Positions 19,036 to 28,748 of a stretch of DNA of 64,000 nucleotides are shown piece by piece. Under the pieces are notes generated by a model. That model was not told the DNA's origin, searched no databases, and worked only from the letters and a program-made list of their open reading frames with translations. Every line of letters starts with the position of its first letter. The stretch's first letter is position 1. The stretch is taken from positions 91,141-155,140 of the forward strand of contig NZ_JACBFP010000009.1 in assembly GCF_021401085.1 (NCBI RefSeq), read 5' to 3'. Made by a program: the position numbers and the translations under genes. This DNA is from Chryseobacterium sp. R2A-55. Lineage in GTDB: Bacteria; Bacteroidota; Bacteroidia; Flavobacteriales; Weeksellaceae.

Positions 19036-19605
19036 CTAGTTTTTAGATTTATCCAGATCGATGGAAAAACGGGAAGTACAGTTATTGTCACCAATGACGT
19101 CCCGGATTCCACGGATTTTGGTGTCTTTTAAATCATTTAAAAGTATGTTCACATAGGTTTTTTTTGCAGCGGTGGAATCGCTTTGGTAAGAAAGCCGGAT
19201 TTCTGAACCGTTGTAACTGCCGGTGTAAACTCTGATGTTTCCTGCTTTATTGGTAACTTTTGCCGAAATTTTTTGTCCATTCTCGGTGAATTCCCAATTG
19301 TCATTTCTGATGTCGCCTATCATATTTTCGGGGCAGTTGGAATCAGTGCAGATCATTTTTCCGGACCATTTTCCCAAAAGGTTTTCCGGAAGTGGAATTG
19401 CCTGAAGGGTGTCCTTTTTGGCATAAAGGCTATCACGCATTTCTAAAAGATTTTGATAATCAGCTTGTTTCAGCGCAAATTCTTTTTCTTTTTCCAGAAG
19501 TTTCTGTTCGCGGATTTTAAGCTCTTCATTTTTTTCTTTGAAGTTGCAGGAAGTCCAACTCAGCACAGCAATAAGTAGAAAACCGTATTTCAGCATTATT
19601 TTCAT
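19036..19605 (-). CDS. Lipoprotein with coiled coil
   Basis: About 189 residues from ATG 19605 (a second ATG is at 19596). A signal sequence with lipobox (VLSWTSC) is followed by a charged coiled coil (KEKNEELKIREQKLLEKEKE). A beta-rich C-terminal domain (LLGKWSGKMICTDSNCPEN) resembles lipocalin-like surface lipoproteins. An in-frame start at 19647 would put 14 residues before the signal peptide and is less likely. It lies just upstream of the antiporter gene. Confidence 0.65.
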   Translation of the reverse strand: MKIMLKYGFLLIAVLSWTSCNFKEKNEELKIREQKLLEKEKEFALKQADYQNLLEMRDSLYAKKDTLQAIPLPENLLGKWSGKMICTDSNCPENMIGDIRNDNWEFTENGQKISAKVTNKAGNIRVYTGSYNGSEIRLSYQSDSTAAKKTYVNILLNDLKDTKIRGIRDVIGDNNCTSRFSIDLDKSKN

Positions 19606-19696
19606 AGATTTGGTTTGACAGTTTTTAAAAATACCAAAAAAAGCCAAGACTAAAAAATCCTGACTTTAATTACTGCTTTTCTCATCATGCGATTGA

Positions 19697-20347
19697 TTAT
19701 CTCAGTTTCGCGATCACATCCAGTCCTCCCGTGGTTTTATCTCCAATTTTGCAGGTTATTTCCGTATTTAACGGGAGAAAAACGTCCATTCTGGAACCAA
19801 ATTTTATGAACCCGAATTCGTGTCCCGCTTTCGCCGGATCGCCTTCATTGCAATAGAAAACGATTCTTCTGGCAACATATCCCGCAATTTGGCGGAAAAC
19901 GACTTTGTGATTGTTGAACCCTTCTACGGCAACGGTGGTACGTTCATTTTCGGTAGAGGATTTTTCATGCCAAGCCACCAAATATCTTCCCGGATGGTAT
20001 TTTTTGTACACCACTTTTCCGGAAACCGGATACCTGCAAATATGGACGTTTAATGGCGACATGAAAATAGAAATCTGGATGGCTTTTGCCTTTAAAAACT
20101 CATCTTCGTCCACTTCCTTGATCATCACCACTTTACCATCAACCGGTGCAATGACGTTTTCTTCTGTATCCAGAATATTTCTTTCGGGAACCCGGAAAAA
20201 CCAGAAAACCAGTCCATATATGACCAAGATTGGGATCAGGAGCAAAATGGCCCAAAATTTTAGAAAATAAATTGAAAGTGCCGCGATGACGATGAATAAT
20301 AACGTGGCGACGGTGATGGTTCCTTTTGATTCTTTATGAAGTTTCAT
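19697..20347 (-). CDS. psd: Phosphatidylserine decarboxylase (short form)
   Basis: A 216-residue protein of the short Psd family. Two N-terminal membrane helices lie at about 12-55, PVDGKV follows, and the self-cleavage site is in KFGSRMDVFLP, Ser185 becoming the pyruvoyl group. It converts phosphatidylserine to phosphatidylethanolamine at the inner membrane. It lies downstream of cdsA on the same strand, so the two are steps of one phospholipid route. Confidence 0.93.
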   Translation of the reverse strand: MKLHKESKGTITVATLLFIVIAALSIYFLKFWAILLLIPILVIYGLVFWFFRVPERNILDTEENVIAPVDGKVVMIKEVDEDEFLKAKAIQISIFMSPLNVHICRYPVSGKVVYKKYHPGRYLVAWHEKSSTENERTTVAVEGFNNHKVVFRQIAGYVARRIVFYCNEGDPAKAGHEFGFIKFGSRMDVFLPLNTEITCKIGDKTTGGLDVIAKLR

Positions 20348-20369
20348 TTGATAGCTTTTGGCTACTGGC

Positions 20370-20387
20370 TCCCGATAGCGATCGGGA
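20370..20387. repeat. Short palindromic element between psd and cdsA
   Basis: TCCCGAT / ATCGGGA around AGCG, embedded in a run of near-repeated GGCTA/TAGC words. This type of element occurs in intergenic regions of Chryseobacterium-like genomes. It lies in the 88-bp gap, not followed by a T-run on either strand. Confidence 0.55.
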
Positions 20388-20435
20388 TGGCGAATAGCAG
20401 ATTTAAGTTTTTAAATTGAAATTAAAATTCAGTTT

Positions 20436-21311
20436 TCAGATTAATTTTTCTAAAATAAAGTACAAATATACGACCGGAACACAGATTATAAAACTGTCCA
20501 GCCGATCCAGAATTCCGCCGTGACCGGGAATGATGTTTCCGGAGTCTTTCACTGCGAAAGTTCTTTTCAGCTGACTCTCTACCAAATCTCCGAGCGGCGC
20601 GAAAACAGCAACCAAAAAACCGACAGCCATCCAGTTTCCTCTTAAATCTGGATGGAATTTTTCAATGAAAAATCCCAGAATGATGGTCAATATTACGCCT
20701 CCGGCAAATCCTTCCCAGGTTTTCTTGGGTGAAATTTTTGGGGCCATTTTATGTTTTCCGAAAAACTTTCCGGTGAAATACGCAAAAGTGTCGCTGCTCC
20801 AAATCAGGATGAACAGGAAAAACACTTCTAAACTAAAGGTTCCTTCCATCGCTGAAAATTTGGGCAAACCTAAAGCAAATCCGAACGGCAGTGCAGTGTA
20901 AATCACTGTGAAAATCAATTTCCCGTTATCATAATAAAGTTCCTTGGAAAATTTAAATAAAGTAACCACGGCAATCACGACCAGTGAAAGTGCCAGAATT
21001 TCCGAGAGGTTAAAGTCAAAATAAAAACCGTGTTTGAAAAATCTTGTTGAAAATCGCCAGAAAACCACTGCAATCAGTGGAAAAACCACATATTTTTCCC
21101 AGCTTTTGGGGTCGAATTTCATCATCTTCACACATTCCCATGCTCCCACGAAAAGGAAAAAAGTGATCAATCCATAATAGAGTTGATGCTGCTGAACGAG
21201 GTTTGGGGCTATTTTCCCCAGCAATTCCGAGCCAATCGGAGTAGTGCAGAATATGACCACGAACCCATAAAGCAGTCCGCCAAGTAATCGTTGAATTAGA
21301 TTTCGATCCAA
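20436..21311 (-). CDS. cdsA: Phosphatidate cytidylyltransferase
   Basis: A 291-residue polytopic membrane protein. The CDP-DAG synthase signature is visible toward the C-terminus (SSDTFAYFTGKFFGKHK, ISPKKTWEGFAGG, APLGDLVESQLKR, PGHGGILDRLDS). It makes CDP-diacylglycerol from phosphatidic acid and CTP. It is placed with psd, ftsH and rsfS. Confidence 0.96.
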   Translation of the reverse strand: MDRNLIQRLLGGLLYGFVVIFCTTPIGSELLGKIAPNLVQQHQLYYGLITFFLFVGAWECVKMMKFDPKSWEKYVVFPLIAVVFWRFSTRFFKHGFYFDFNLSEILALSLVVIAVVTLFKFSKELYYDNGKLIFTVIYTALPFGFALGLPKFSAMEGTFSLEVFFLFILIWSSDTFAYFTGKFFGKHKMAPKISPKKTWEGFAGGVILTIILGFFIEKFHPDLRGNWMAVGFLVAVFAPLGDLVESQLKRTFAVKDSGNIIPGHGGILDRLDSFIICVPVVYLYFILEKLI

Positions 21312-21352
21312 AATTTTGTAATTAATGGGAAAATTAAATAACTTCTAAGAAG

Positions 21353-21934
21353 TTAATCTTCGAGCAAAAGTAAGAAAAGTTTTGTATTGTCCTTGTTCGG
21401 CGTATCCAATTTGGAATTGCTTCCGCTGATGGAGGTGAGGTTTTTGATGTTTCCGTTTCTTTTGATTTTAGCCATCGCGTCGTTCAGGTTGGTGACAATT
21501 TGGGAAACATTCGCCATGATGATGATCTTTTCCGGCAGTCTGGAAGAATGGTAATGCAGGATATTGTTGTGAGAAAGCATGATTCTGCCGTCATAGGCAA
21601 TCAGGTATTCGCAGGTGATGAAGGCGCAATCATTGAAAAGTTCAAGTTCTGTGGTGTAGGGAACTTTCACCACATCCAGAAAGTTTTTCAGTTCGTGATC
21701 CCAGCAGAAAACCGATTTCACATCTTCAATCTTCAGAATATGATTCAGGGTTTGAAGCGCTTCCGCTTCGTCTGCGCAATAATTGAAGAATCCTCCGGAA
21801 TGCGTGAACAGCTGTGCAAACTTATAATCCAAATCAGCATTTTTCAGCTGATCTCCAAGTTTGATCACATCCTGGTTTTCGTCTTCTTCCGGTTGATTTA
21901 AAATTTTACCGACAATTTTTTTAAATAAACTCAA
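21353..21934 (-). CDS. LUD (LutC/YkgG) domain protein
   Basis: A 193-residue protein with features of the LUD domain: an AEALQTLNHIL region, DCAFITCEYLIAYDGRIMLS and SRLPEKIIIMAN. Family members act in lactate use, but this single-domain form encoded between cdsA and ftsH is of unknown role. No lutA or lutB is near. It starts 66 nt left of the ftsH terminator, so it probably has its own promoter. Confidence 0.75.
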   Translation of the reverse strand: MSLFKKIVGKILNQPEEDENQDVIKLGDQLKNADLDYKFAQLFTHSGGFFNYCADEAEALQTLNHILKIEDVKSVFCWDHELKNFLDVVKVPYTTELELFNDCAFITCEYLIAYDGRIMLSHNNILHYHSSRLPEKIIIMANVSQIVTNLNDAMAKIKRNGNIKNLTSISGSNSKLDTPNKDNTKLFLLLLED

Positions 21935-22000
21935 TTTTTGCGGTTTATGCGAATGTTAATACAAAAATAGAAAATATTTGTTTACGGAGTGAAATTAACA

Positions 22001-22049
22001 AAAAAAACCTGACTATTTGCACTTCTGGTTAATTAGGATGCAAATAGTC
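22001..22049 (-). terminator. Terminator of ftsH
   Basis: A perfect 11-bp inverted repeat, GACTATTTGCA / TGCAAATAGTC, with a 17-nt loop. On the minus strand it is followed by AGG and a T-run. It lies 19 nt behind the ftsH stop. Confidence 0.88.
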
Positions 22050-22067
22050 AAGTTCTAAATATTTTGA

Positions 22068-24083
22068 TTATAGTTGAGAAGGTGATTCTGGTGCCTGAAT
22101 TTCTTCCGGTGCCGGATTTTCTTCCTCGGTTGGTGGATTTTCTTTATGGGTGCTGGAAACCGGGTGTTCGGTCAACTCCGGATCCCACGCTCTTTGCCCG
22201 AAAACTTCTTCCAAATCTTCCCTGAAAATCACTTCTTTTTCTAAGAGTTTTGTTGCCAAAGCATCCAGTTTTTCTTTGTTATCACGCAGAATCTGCAAAG
22301 CCCTTTGATATTGTGTTTCAATGATTTTTGAAATTTCTTCGTCAATCATCTTTGCGGTTTGCTCAGAATAAGGTTTTCCAAAACTGTATTCGGATTGTCC
22401 CGAACTGTCATAATAAGAAATGTTTCCAATCTTATCGTTCAGTCCATAAATGGTCACCATTGCCTGTGCTTGTTTGGTTACCCGTTCCAGGTCTGAAAGC
22501 GCTCCGGTTGAAATATTTCCGAAAATGGTTTCTTCAGCTGCTCTTCCTCCCAAAGTTGCACAAAGTTCGTCATTCATTTGCTCGGTGGTGGTGAGCTGTC
22601 TTTCTTCCGGAAGATACCAGGCTGCACCCAGAGAACGTCCTCTTGGCACGATGGTCACTTTCAAAAGTGGAGCGGCGTGTTCCACCAGCCACGAAATCGT
22701 GGCGTGTCCTGCTTCGTGATAAGCCACTCTTCTTTTTTCCGAAGGTTTGATGGCTTTGTTTTTCTTTTCCAGTCCTCCGATAATTCGGTCTACCGCATCC
22801 AAAAAGTCCTGTTTCGTTACGGATTCGTGCCCGTTTCTTGCTGCAATCAGTGCAGCTTCGTTACAAACGTTTGCGATATCTGCGCCTGAAAATCCCGGTG
22901 TTTGTTTGGCCAAGAATTCGCGGTCGATATTTGGGGCGAGTTTGATTTTTGCCAAATGCACATCGAAGATCTGTTTTCTTTCATGAAGTTCCGGCAAATC
23001 CACATAAATCGATCGGTCAAATCTTCCTGCCCTCATTAATGCTTTATCCAGGATGTCTGCACGGTTTGTCGCCGCCATCACGATGACGTTGGTGTCCGTT
23101 CCGAAACCGTCCATTTCAGTTAGGAGTTGGTTCAGTGTATTTTCTCTCTCGTCATTGCCGCCGGTGAAATTTCCTTTTCCTCTCGCTCTTCCAATCGCGT
23201 CAATTTCATCGATAAAGATGATTGCCGGAGATTTTGCTTTTGCCTGCGCAAACAAATCACGGACTCTGGAAGCTCCCACTCCCACGAACATTTCTACAAA
23301 ATCTGAACCGGAAAGTGAGAAAAACGGCACTTTTGCTTCGCCTGCTACCGCTTTTGCCAATAATGTTTTTCCTGTTCCCGGAGGACCCACAAGCAGAACT
23401 CCTTTCGGGATTTTACCTCCCAGTTTAGTATATTTTTCAGAGTTTTTCAAAAAGTCCACCACTTCCTGTACTTCCTCTTTTGCGCCTTCCAAACCGGCTA
23501 CATCTTTGAATGTGGTCTGGATTTTTTCTTTTTCGTCAAAAAGTTTTGCCCTGGATTTCCCGATGGAGAAAATCTGTCCGCCGGGACCGCCTCCTCCTCC
23601 CATCATTCTTCGGAAAATTACGAAATAGAACAGGGCCATCAAACCAATCCAGAACAGCGCAGTGAAAAGAAGTTCGGTCACTGGGTTTTTCCCCATTCCG
23701 TAATCTTTTTTGGTCACGATTTGTGGATTATCCGCTTTGATCTTGTCAAATTTTTCCAGGAAAAGCTGTAGGTCGCCATAGCTTAAAGTATAGTCCGGTT
23801 TTGGACCCAGATTAAAGTCGAAAGCTGACAGTGGATTTTTGGTGGGGGCAGTCGTTTTTGCGGCAGCTTGAGCTTTTGCCTCTTTGGTGAGGAAAACGTC
23901 TGCTTTTTCGGTGTCTTTGTAAATGAGTATGTCCTGGACTTTCCCTTCTGTCATCAATTTGTAGAATCCTTCTTCATCAATGGTGTTCTGTTGGGAGTCA
24001 CCATTCATGTTTGAAAAGAAGAAAAGCAAAATTGCAGCAATTGCAATGGGAAAAAACCAGTTAAATCCTTTATTATTGTTCAT
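22068..24083 (-). CDS. ftsH: ATP-dependent zinc metalloprotease FtsH
   Basis: A 671-residue protein with an N-terminal helix (12-26), a periplasmic stretch, and a second helix near 140-158. The AAA+ domain has Walker A GPPGTGKT (233-240) and Walker B IIFIDEID, and zinc site HEAGH is at 456-460. The C-terminal tail is rich in Pro/Glu. FtsH degrades misfolded membrane proteins and regulators. It is encoded 52 nt behind rsfS. Confidence 0.97.
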   Translation of the reverse strand: MNNNKGFNWFFPIAIAAILLFFFSNMNGDSQQNTIDEEGFYKLMTEGKVQDILIYKDTEKADVFLTKEAKAQAAAKTTAPTKNPLSAFDFNLGPKPDYTLSYGDLQLFLEKFDKIKADNPQIVTKKDYGMGKNPVTELLFTALFWIGLMALFYFVIFRRMMGGGGGPGGQIFSIGKSRAKLFDEKEKIQTTFKDVAGLEGAKEEVQEVVDFLKNSEKYTKLGGKIPKGVLLVGPPGTGKTLLAKAVAGEAKVPFFSLSGSDFVEMFVGVGASRVRDLFAQAKAKSPAIIFIDEIDAIGRARGKGNFTGGNDERENTLNQLLTEMDGFGTDTNVIVMAATNRADILDKALMRAGRFDRSIYVDLPELHERKQIFDVHLAKIKLAPNIDREFLAKQTPGFSGADIANVCNEAALIAARNGHESVTKQDFLDAVDRIIGGLEKKNKAIKPSEKRRVAYHEAGHATISWLVEHAAPLLKVTIVPRGRSLGAAWYLPEERQLTTTEQMNDELCATLGGRAAEETIFGNISTGALSDLERVTKQAQAMVTIYGLNDKIGNISYYDSSGQSEYSFGKPYSEQTAKMIDEEISKIIETQYQRALQILRDNKEKLDALATKLLEKEVIFREDLEEVFGQRAWDPELTEHPVSSTHKENPPTEEENPAPEEIQAPESPSQL

Positions 24084-24135
24084 ATCTTTTTTATAAAAAT
24101 TTTGACGAAAACAAATCCGTCAAATATCAAGTTGT

Positions 24136-24498
24136 TTAATCTTCTACTCTGGTGATTTTTGCATCGCCCCAAAGTTCTTCAATTTCGTAATACTCACGGG
24201 TTGCTCTTTGGAAAACGTGCACTACCACGGAAACGTAATCCATCAGAACCCACATTGCATTTTCGGATCCTTCCACATGCCATGGTCTGTCATGAAGTTC
24301 GTTTCGTACTTTTTTCTCAATATTTCCTGCGATGGCCGAAACCTGCGTGTTTGAATTTCCGCTGCAAATGATAAAGGTTTCTGCAACTGAATTTTCTATG
24401 TTGGAAAGGTCAAGAATCATGATGTCTTCGCCTTTTGTATCCTGAATGGCATCTACGATTTTATCGATTAGGAGTTGTTTTTCTGTCGTTTTGTTCAT
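24136..24498 (-). CDS. rsfS: Ribosomal silencing factor RsfS
   Basis: A 120-residue protein of the RsfS/Iojap family with the typical RPWHVEGSENAMWVLMDY and VVVHVFQRATREYYEIEELW stretches. It binds L14 and blocks subunit joining in stationary phase or starvation. It forms an operon with ftsH. Confidence 0.95.
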   Translation of the reverse strand: MNKTTEKQLLIDKIVDAIQDTKGEDIMILDLSNIENSVAETFIICSGNSNTQVSAIAGNIEKKVRNELHDRPWHVEGSENAMWVLMDYVSVVVHVFQRATREYYEIEELWGDAKITRVED

Positions 24499-24586
24499 TA
24501 AAAAATGGGTCTAATCTGCAAATTTATTGTTTTTTTATTTAATTTATCCTGAAATTTACGGTTTCCAAACCATAACTTCTGATTCT

Positions 24587-25303
24587 ATGCCGCCTGTTTT
24601 TTACCTCGATGAATGTGCTTCTACTCAAGACGAATGTACCCGGATTTTACTTTATGGTGATTCGGGAATTTCGGCGGTTTATACCTTTAACCAAACCCGC
24701 GGAAAAGGACAATACGGTAATTCTTGGGAATCTTTGGTAAACAGGAATATCGCTTATTCTTTTGCGGTTCCGGCAAGCCAAATCGGCATTCCGGAAAATT
24801 TACTCAATTTTTATACCGCAATTATCCTGCGGGATTTTCTTGCCAATCTGTCAACATTTGAGGTGGAAATAAAATGGCCGAATGATTTAATCATCAGAAA
24901 TAAAAAAATTTCCGGGATTTTAATCGAAAAGAAAACCCTCCATAAGAAACCCTATTTCATCATCGGGATTGGTTTGAATGTGTTGCAGGAAAACTTTGAG
25001 CATCTTCCGAAAGCCGGTTCACTGCTTACGCAAACCGGAATCCGGTTTCACCTTGATCATTTAGTGGAATCCTTTCACGGAAATTTTTCAGAAAGAATTT
25101 TGCAGGTGATCCCGGATGAAGAAATTTTAACGCAAATCAATAAAACCCTTTTCCGGAAAGATGTGGTTTCTGTATTCGAAATTAAAGGAATCAGACAAAA
25201 TGGCATCATCAGAAATGTGGATGAGGAAGGTTTTCTTTGGATTGAGCTGGAAAATGACGGATTGAGCAGGTTTTTCCATAAGGAGATTAATATGCTTTAC
25301 TGA
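24587..25303 (+). CDS. birA: Biotin--[acetyl-CoA-carboxylase] ligase
   Basis: A 238-residue catalytic-only BirA. It contains FYLDECASTQDE, NQTRGKGQYGNSWES (the biotinyl-AMP loop), IKWPNDLIIRNKKISGILIE and GIGLNVLQE. It attaches biotin to carboxylase carrier proteins. I chose ATG 24587; the frame is open to a TTG at 24527, but those 20 residues add nothing to the fold. No DNA-binding domain is present, so it is not a repressor. Its last 7 bp overlap the convergent lptG-like gene. Confidence 0.92.
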   Translation: MPPVFYLDECASTQDECTRILLYGDSGISAVYTFNQTRGKGQYGNSWESLVNRNIAYSFAVPASQIGIPENLLNFYTAIILRDFLANLSTFEVEIKWPNDLIIRNKKISGILIEKKTLHKKPYFIIGIGLNVLQENFEHLPKAGSLLTQTGIRFHLDHLVESFHGNFSERILQVIPDEEILTQINKTLFRKDVVSVFEIKGIRQNGIIRNVDEEGFLWIELENDGLSRFFHKEINMLY

Positions 25304-26394
25304 TTCGCCCGTTTAAAATAGAGAATCAAAGCCAAAGGTCCGAAAACGATATCCGGCAACCACATCGCAAAAAGCGGACTCAGAGTCTTATTTGCGGAAA
25401 CCACCTTTAAAATCTCAAAAGAGAACACGAAAACAAACGCCAAAGCAATTCCCAGTGCGAGATTCAGACCCAATCCGCCCCGTTTTTTCTGAGACGAAAG
25501 TGAGAGTCCCAAGAAAGTCAAAATGATGACGGAAACCGGCATTGAAGTTCTTTGATACAGCTCGTTCAGATAACTGTTCAGGTTTGCGTTTCCCTTTTCT
25601 TTTTCCCGATTGATGAATTTGATGAGCTCAGGAGTGGTTTTATTTTGTCCCAGCAAAACATCCGGAAAAAGTTCTTCAGGAGGATGTCCGAAACTTTTGT
25701 TCATGGTATTGCCATTTCCCAGTTTTTCGGTATCATCACCCTTGATGGTTTTTTCGATGTAGTTGCTCAGTGCGAATTGGTTTTTGGTTTTGTCCCAATA
25801 AAATTCACTCGCATTGAGCTGATAAATCAATCGGTGGTTTTTGTCGAATTTTTGATACAGAAATCCGGAGCCCCGCTTTTCCTTTTTATTATAGCTTTTC
25901 AGAAAGATGTATTCCGTTTTTGAAAGCTGGGTGGAAACTTCTGAACTTCCGGTGAACTCGTCCCGGCTTACTGCGGTATAGGTATAAGGTTCCAGTTCAT
26001 TTTTTTTCACATTTGCCAATGGTAAAACCAAATGATTTAAGAGCAAAGCCATGATCGCGATAAATCCGGAAGTAATCAAATAGGGTCGTGCAAACCGGTG
26101 AAAACTCGCTCCGGAACTGATGATGGCGACAATTTCCGTGTTGTTGGCAATTCTTGAGGTGAAGAAAATTACGGAAATGAAAACCAATATCGACATGAAG
26201 GTAATGATCAGATTCAGAATCCAATACGGATAAAAATCGACCAGAAACTCGCTTACCGTAAATCCGTTGGACTCAATTCTCGGTGCTTTTGCCTGAACAT
26301 CTATGACCAAAACGATAATCGTCAGCAAACCCAGCATGAACCCGAAAGTTCCGAGGTATTTTTTGATGATATAGCGGTCGATGATGGTGAACAT
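25297..26394 (-). CDS. LptF/LptG-family permease
   Basis: A 365-residue YjgP/YjgQ family protein. It begins IIDRYIIKKYLGTFGFMLGL, has about three N-terminal and three C-terminal helices around a periplasmic domain, and keeps MPVSVIILTFLGLSLS. These proteins form the transmembrane part of the LPS export ABC transporter with LptB and hand lipopolysaccharide to LptC. It lies behind tgt, a common Bacteroidota arrangement. LptF and LptG cannot be told apart here. Confidence 0.88.
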   Translation of the reverse strand: MFTIIDRYIIKKYLGTFGFMLGLLTIIVLVIDVQAKAPRIESNGFTVSEFLVDFYPYWILNLIITFMSILVFISVIFFTSRIANNTEIVAIISSGASFHRFARPYLITSGFIAIMALLLNHLVLPLANVKKNELEPYTYTAVSRDEFTGSSEVSTQLSKTEYIFLKSYNKKEKRGSGFLYQKFDKNHRLIYQLNASEFYWDKTKNQFALSNYIEKTIKGDDTEKLGNGNTMNKSFGHPPEELFPDVLLGQNKTTPELIKFINREKEKGNANLNSYLNELYQRTSMPVSVIILTFLGLSLSSQKKRGGLGLNLALGIALAFVFVFSFEILKVVSANKTLSPLFAMWLPDIVFGPLALILYFKRANQ

Positions 26395-26504
26395 TGGCTA
26401 AATAATAATTAACAATGAATAATTAATAATGGGTAGGAAATGCCCAATCTGTATGCTCAGTAATTAACTGATCTCTTTTGGTGAAGCAATCTTCTTCCCC
26501 TTTT

Positions 26505-27638
26505 TTACAATCTTTGTTTTAAAACCGGAACCACGGAATCTTTCCATTCATAGAAATCCCCTGCAAAAATATGTTCTCTGGCGACTTTCACCAAATCCAA
26601 ATAAAAAGCCAGGTTGTGGATGGATGCGATCTGTTTTGCCAGATATTCCTTGGAGACGAACAAATGCCGAACATATGCTTTGGAATATTCGCGGTCCACA
26701 TAGCTCATCCCGAATTCATCCAAAGGTGAAAAATCGTTCTTCCATTTTTCATTTTTCATGTTCATCACGCCGTTCCAGGTGAAAAGCATCGCATTTCTGG
26801 CGTTTCTTGTCGGCATCACGCAATCCATCATATCGATTCCCAAGCCGATGGATTCCAATATATTCCATGGAGTTCCAACTCCCATCAGATATCTGGGTTT
26901 TTCTTTAGGTAAAATATCGGTCACTTCGTCAGTGATGCGGTACATTTCTTCTTCAGGTTCACCCACAGAAAGTCCGCCGATTGCGTTTCCTTCGGCATTT
27001 TGTTCGGAAATAAATTCCGCCGATATTTTCCTCAAATCAGAGTAGGTGGAACCTTGAACAATTGGGAAGAGTCGCTGTTTGTGTCCATAGATTTCCGGAT
27101 GCTCATTGGTCCAGTCGATGCATCTCTTTAACCAACGGTGAGTCATTTCCATGGAGGTTTTCGCCAGATTGTATTCGCAGGGATAAGGAGTACATTCATC
27201 AAAGGCCATGAAAATATCGCCACCGATTTGACGCTGGATTTCCATTGATTTTTCGGGTGAAATAAAATGGTAACTTCCGTCAATGTGAGATTTGAATTTC
27301 ACGCCTTCCTCGCTCATTTTTCGGCTTGCAGAAAGCGAAAAAACCTGATAACCTCCGGAATCGGTGAGAATAGGCAAATCCCAGTTCATGAATCGGTGAA
27401 GCCCGCCCGCTTGCTGCATAATCTCCATTTTCGGACGAAGATACAGGTGATAGGTATTCCCTAAAATAATCTGGGCTTTGATATCTTCTTTCAGTTCGTG
27501 CTGGTGGACGGTTTTCACGGAGGCCACTGTTCCCACCGGCATGAAAATCGGTGTTTGAATGGTTCCGTGGTCGGTAGATATGATTCCTGCTCTGGCTTTT
27601 CCGGCAGATGTTTTCTTGATTTCGAAAAATGGAGACAT
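26505..27638 (-). CDS. tgt: tRNA-guanine transglycosylase
   Basis: A 377-residue TIM-barrel enzyme starting MSPFFEIKKTSAGKARAGII, with LTDSGGYQVFSLS (nucleophile region), GGLSVGEP and DMMDCVMPTRNARN. It inserts a queuine precursor at tRNA position 34. An upstream in-frame ATG (27722) would overlap the preceding gene by 80 bp, so I use 27638. The expected zinc site (C-x-C-x2-C) is not evident near the C-terminus in the translation. Confidence 0.93.
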   Translation of the reverse strand: MSPFFEIKKTSAGKARAGIISTDHGTIQTPIFMPVGTVASVKTVHQHELKEDIKAQIILGNTYHLYLRPKMEIMQQAGGLHRFMNWDLPILTDSGGYQVFSLSASRKMSEEGVKFKSHIDGSYHFISPEKSMEIQRQIGGDIFMAFDECTPYPCEYNLAKTSMEMTHRWLKRCIDWTNEHPEIYGHKQRLFPIVQGSTYSDLRKISAEFISEQNAEGNAIGGLSVGEPEEEMYRITDEVTDILPKEKPRYLMGVGTPWNILESIGLGIDMMDCVMPTRNARNAMLFTWNGVMNMKNEKWKNDFSPLDEFGMSYVDREYSKAYVRHLFVSKEYLAKQIASIHNLAFYLDLVKVAREHIFAGDFYEWKDSVVPVLKQRL

Positions 27639-27642
27639 ATTA

Positions 27643-28011
27643 TTATCTGGCAAATGCGGGTACGTTTGGGTTTTCTTTGATTTTTTTGTCGATGTAGGAT
27701 TTTGCTTCCGGATGTTTTTCAAGGATTATTTTCTGTGCATGATCCAAAATTTTTTCTAGTTTCCCGGTCGCGATATAGAACTTATAGCTTTCGGTGAATT
27801 GGTTTCCCGTGATCTTATATTTTTTCAAAGTATAGCGGGTTGCATTTTCCGGGTTGGCTTCCGGGTCTATAATTCTCAGCTGGTCATTCAGGGCAAACTC
27901 AGCAATGATTTCGGACATCTGTTCTTTTGGAATCAGGTTTTTCGGCTCGTCAATCAAATGCGAACAACTCATCATCAAAAAAGAAATGAAAACAAAAAGA
28001 AGCTTCTTCAT
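27643..28011 (-). CDS. DUF4296 lipoprotein
   Basis: A 122-residue protein from ATG 28011, with a lipobox (FLMMSC) and the DUF4296 pattern: PKNLIPKEQMSEIIAEFALND at the start, then helices ending VPAFAR. Function unknown. It shares an ATGA overlap with the upstream glycosyltransferase gene and lies 4 nt before the tgt start, so the three are likely one operon. Confidence 0.8.
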   Translation of the reverse strand: MKKLLFVFISFLMMSCSHLIDEPKNLIPKEQMSEIIAEFALNDQLRIIDPEANPENATRYTLKKYKITGNQFTESYKFYIATGKLEKILDHAQKIILEKHPEAKSYIDKKIKENPNVPAFAR

Positions 28012-28724
28012 AATTTGCCGATCAGCGATTTCCATTTTAGCCTTAAAACTCCGAAAACTGCTTCGTGAATGATTCCCCCGTTCATTTTGCTTTCGCCCAG
28101 TTCTCGGTTGGTGAAAATAATCGGGACTTCCACAATTTTGAAGCCTTTTTTGAAGGCCCGGTATTTCATCTCAATCTGGAAGCCATAACCTTTCAGCTTG
28201 ATTTTATCCAAACCGATTTCCTCCAGAACTTTTCTGGAAAAACATACGAATCCGGCCGTGGTATCCTGAATCGGAAATCCCAGGATGGTTCTGGTGTAAA
28301 TCGATGCGCAGTAGGAAAGCAAAACCCTTCCCATTGGCCAATTCACCACATTCACGCCTTTGGAATATCGGGAGCCGATGCTCATGTCGGCATTTCTGCA
28401 GGCATTGAAAAGTCGGTTCAGGTCTTTTGGGTTGTGGGAGAAATCTGCATCCATCTCGAAAATATAGTCGTAGCCTTTTTCTAAAGCCCATTTAAAACCG
28501 TGGATATAAGCTTTTCCCAAACCGTCTTTTGTCTTTCTCACGGTTAAGAAAAGTTCATTAGGATAGCGTTGCTGAAGTTTTTTCACGATTTCGGCGGTTC
28601 CATCCGGTGAGGAATCATCCACTATTAAAATATGGAAATCCTCTTTCAACGCCACCACTTCGGAAATAATATTTTCAATATTTTCCTTTTCGTTGTAGGT
28701 TGGAATGATGACGAGTTTCTTCAC
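28008..28724 (-). CDS. Polyprenol-phosphate mannosyltransferase-like family 2 glycosyltransferase
   Basis: A 238-residue GT-A enzyme. It contains VIIPTYNEKENIENII, VDDSSPDGTAEIV, the catalytic region FEMDADFSHNPKD and SIGSRYSKGVNVVNWP. This is the dolichyl/polyprenol monophosphomannose synthase type, which loads a sugar on a lipid carrier at the inner membrane. Donor and acceptor are inferred. No membrane anchor is present. Confidence 0.88.
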   Translation of the reverse strand: MKKLVIIPTYNEKENIENIISEVVALKEDFHILIVDDSSPDGTAEIVKKLQQRYPNELFLTVRKTKDGLGKAYIHGFKWALEKGYDYIFEMDADFSHNPKDLNRLFNACRNADMSIGSRYSKGVNVVNWPMGRVLLSYCASIYTRTILGFPIQDTTAGFVCFSRKVLEEIGLDKIKLKGYGFQIEMKYRAFKKGFKIVEVPIIFTNRELGESKMNGGIIHEAVFGVLRLKWKSLIGKL

Positions 28725-28748
28725 GTGTGAAATTAAGTTGCAAAGATA

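Noticed and set aside
23053..23628. 191-codon plus-strand frame inside ftsH
   Set aside because: Antisense shadow of the AAA+ domain of ftsH.
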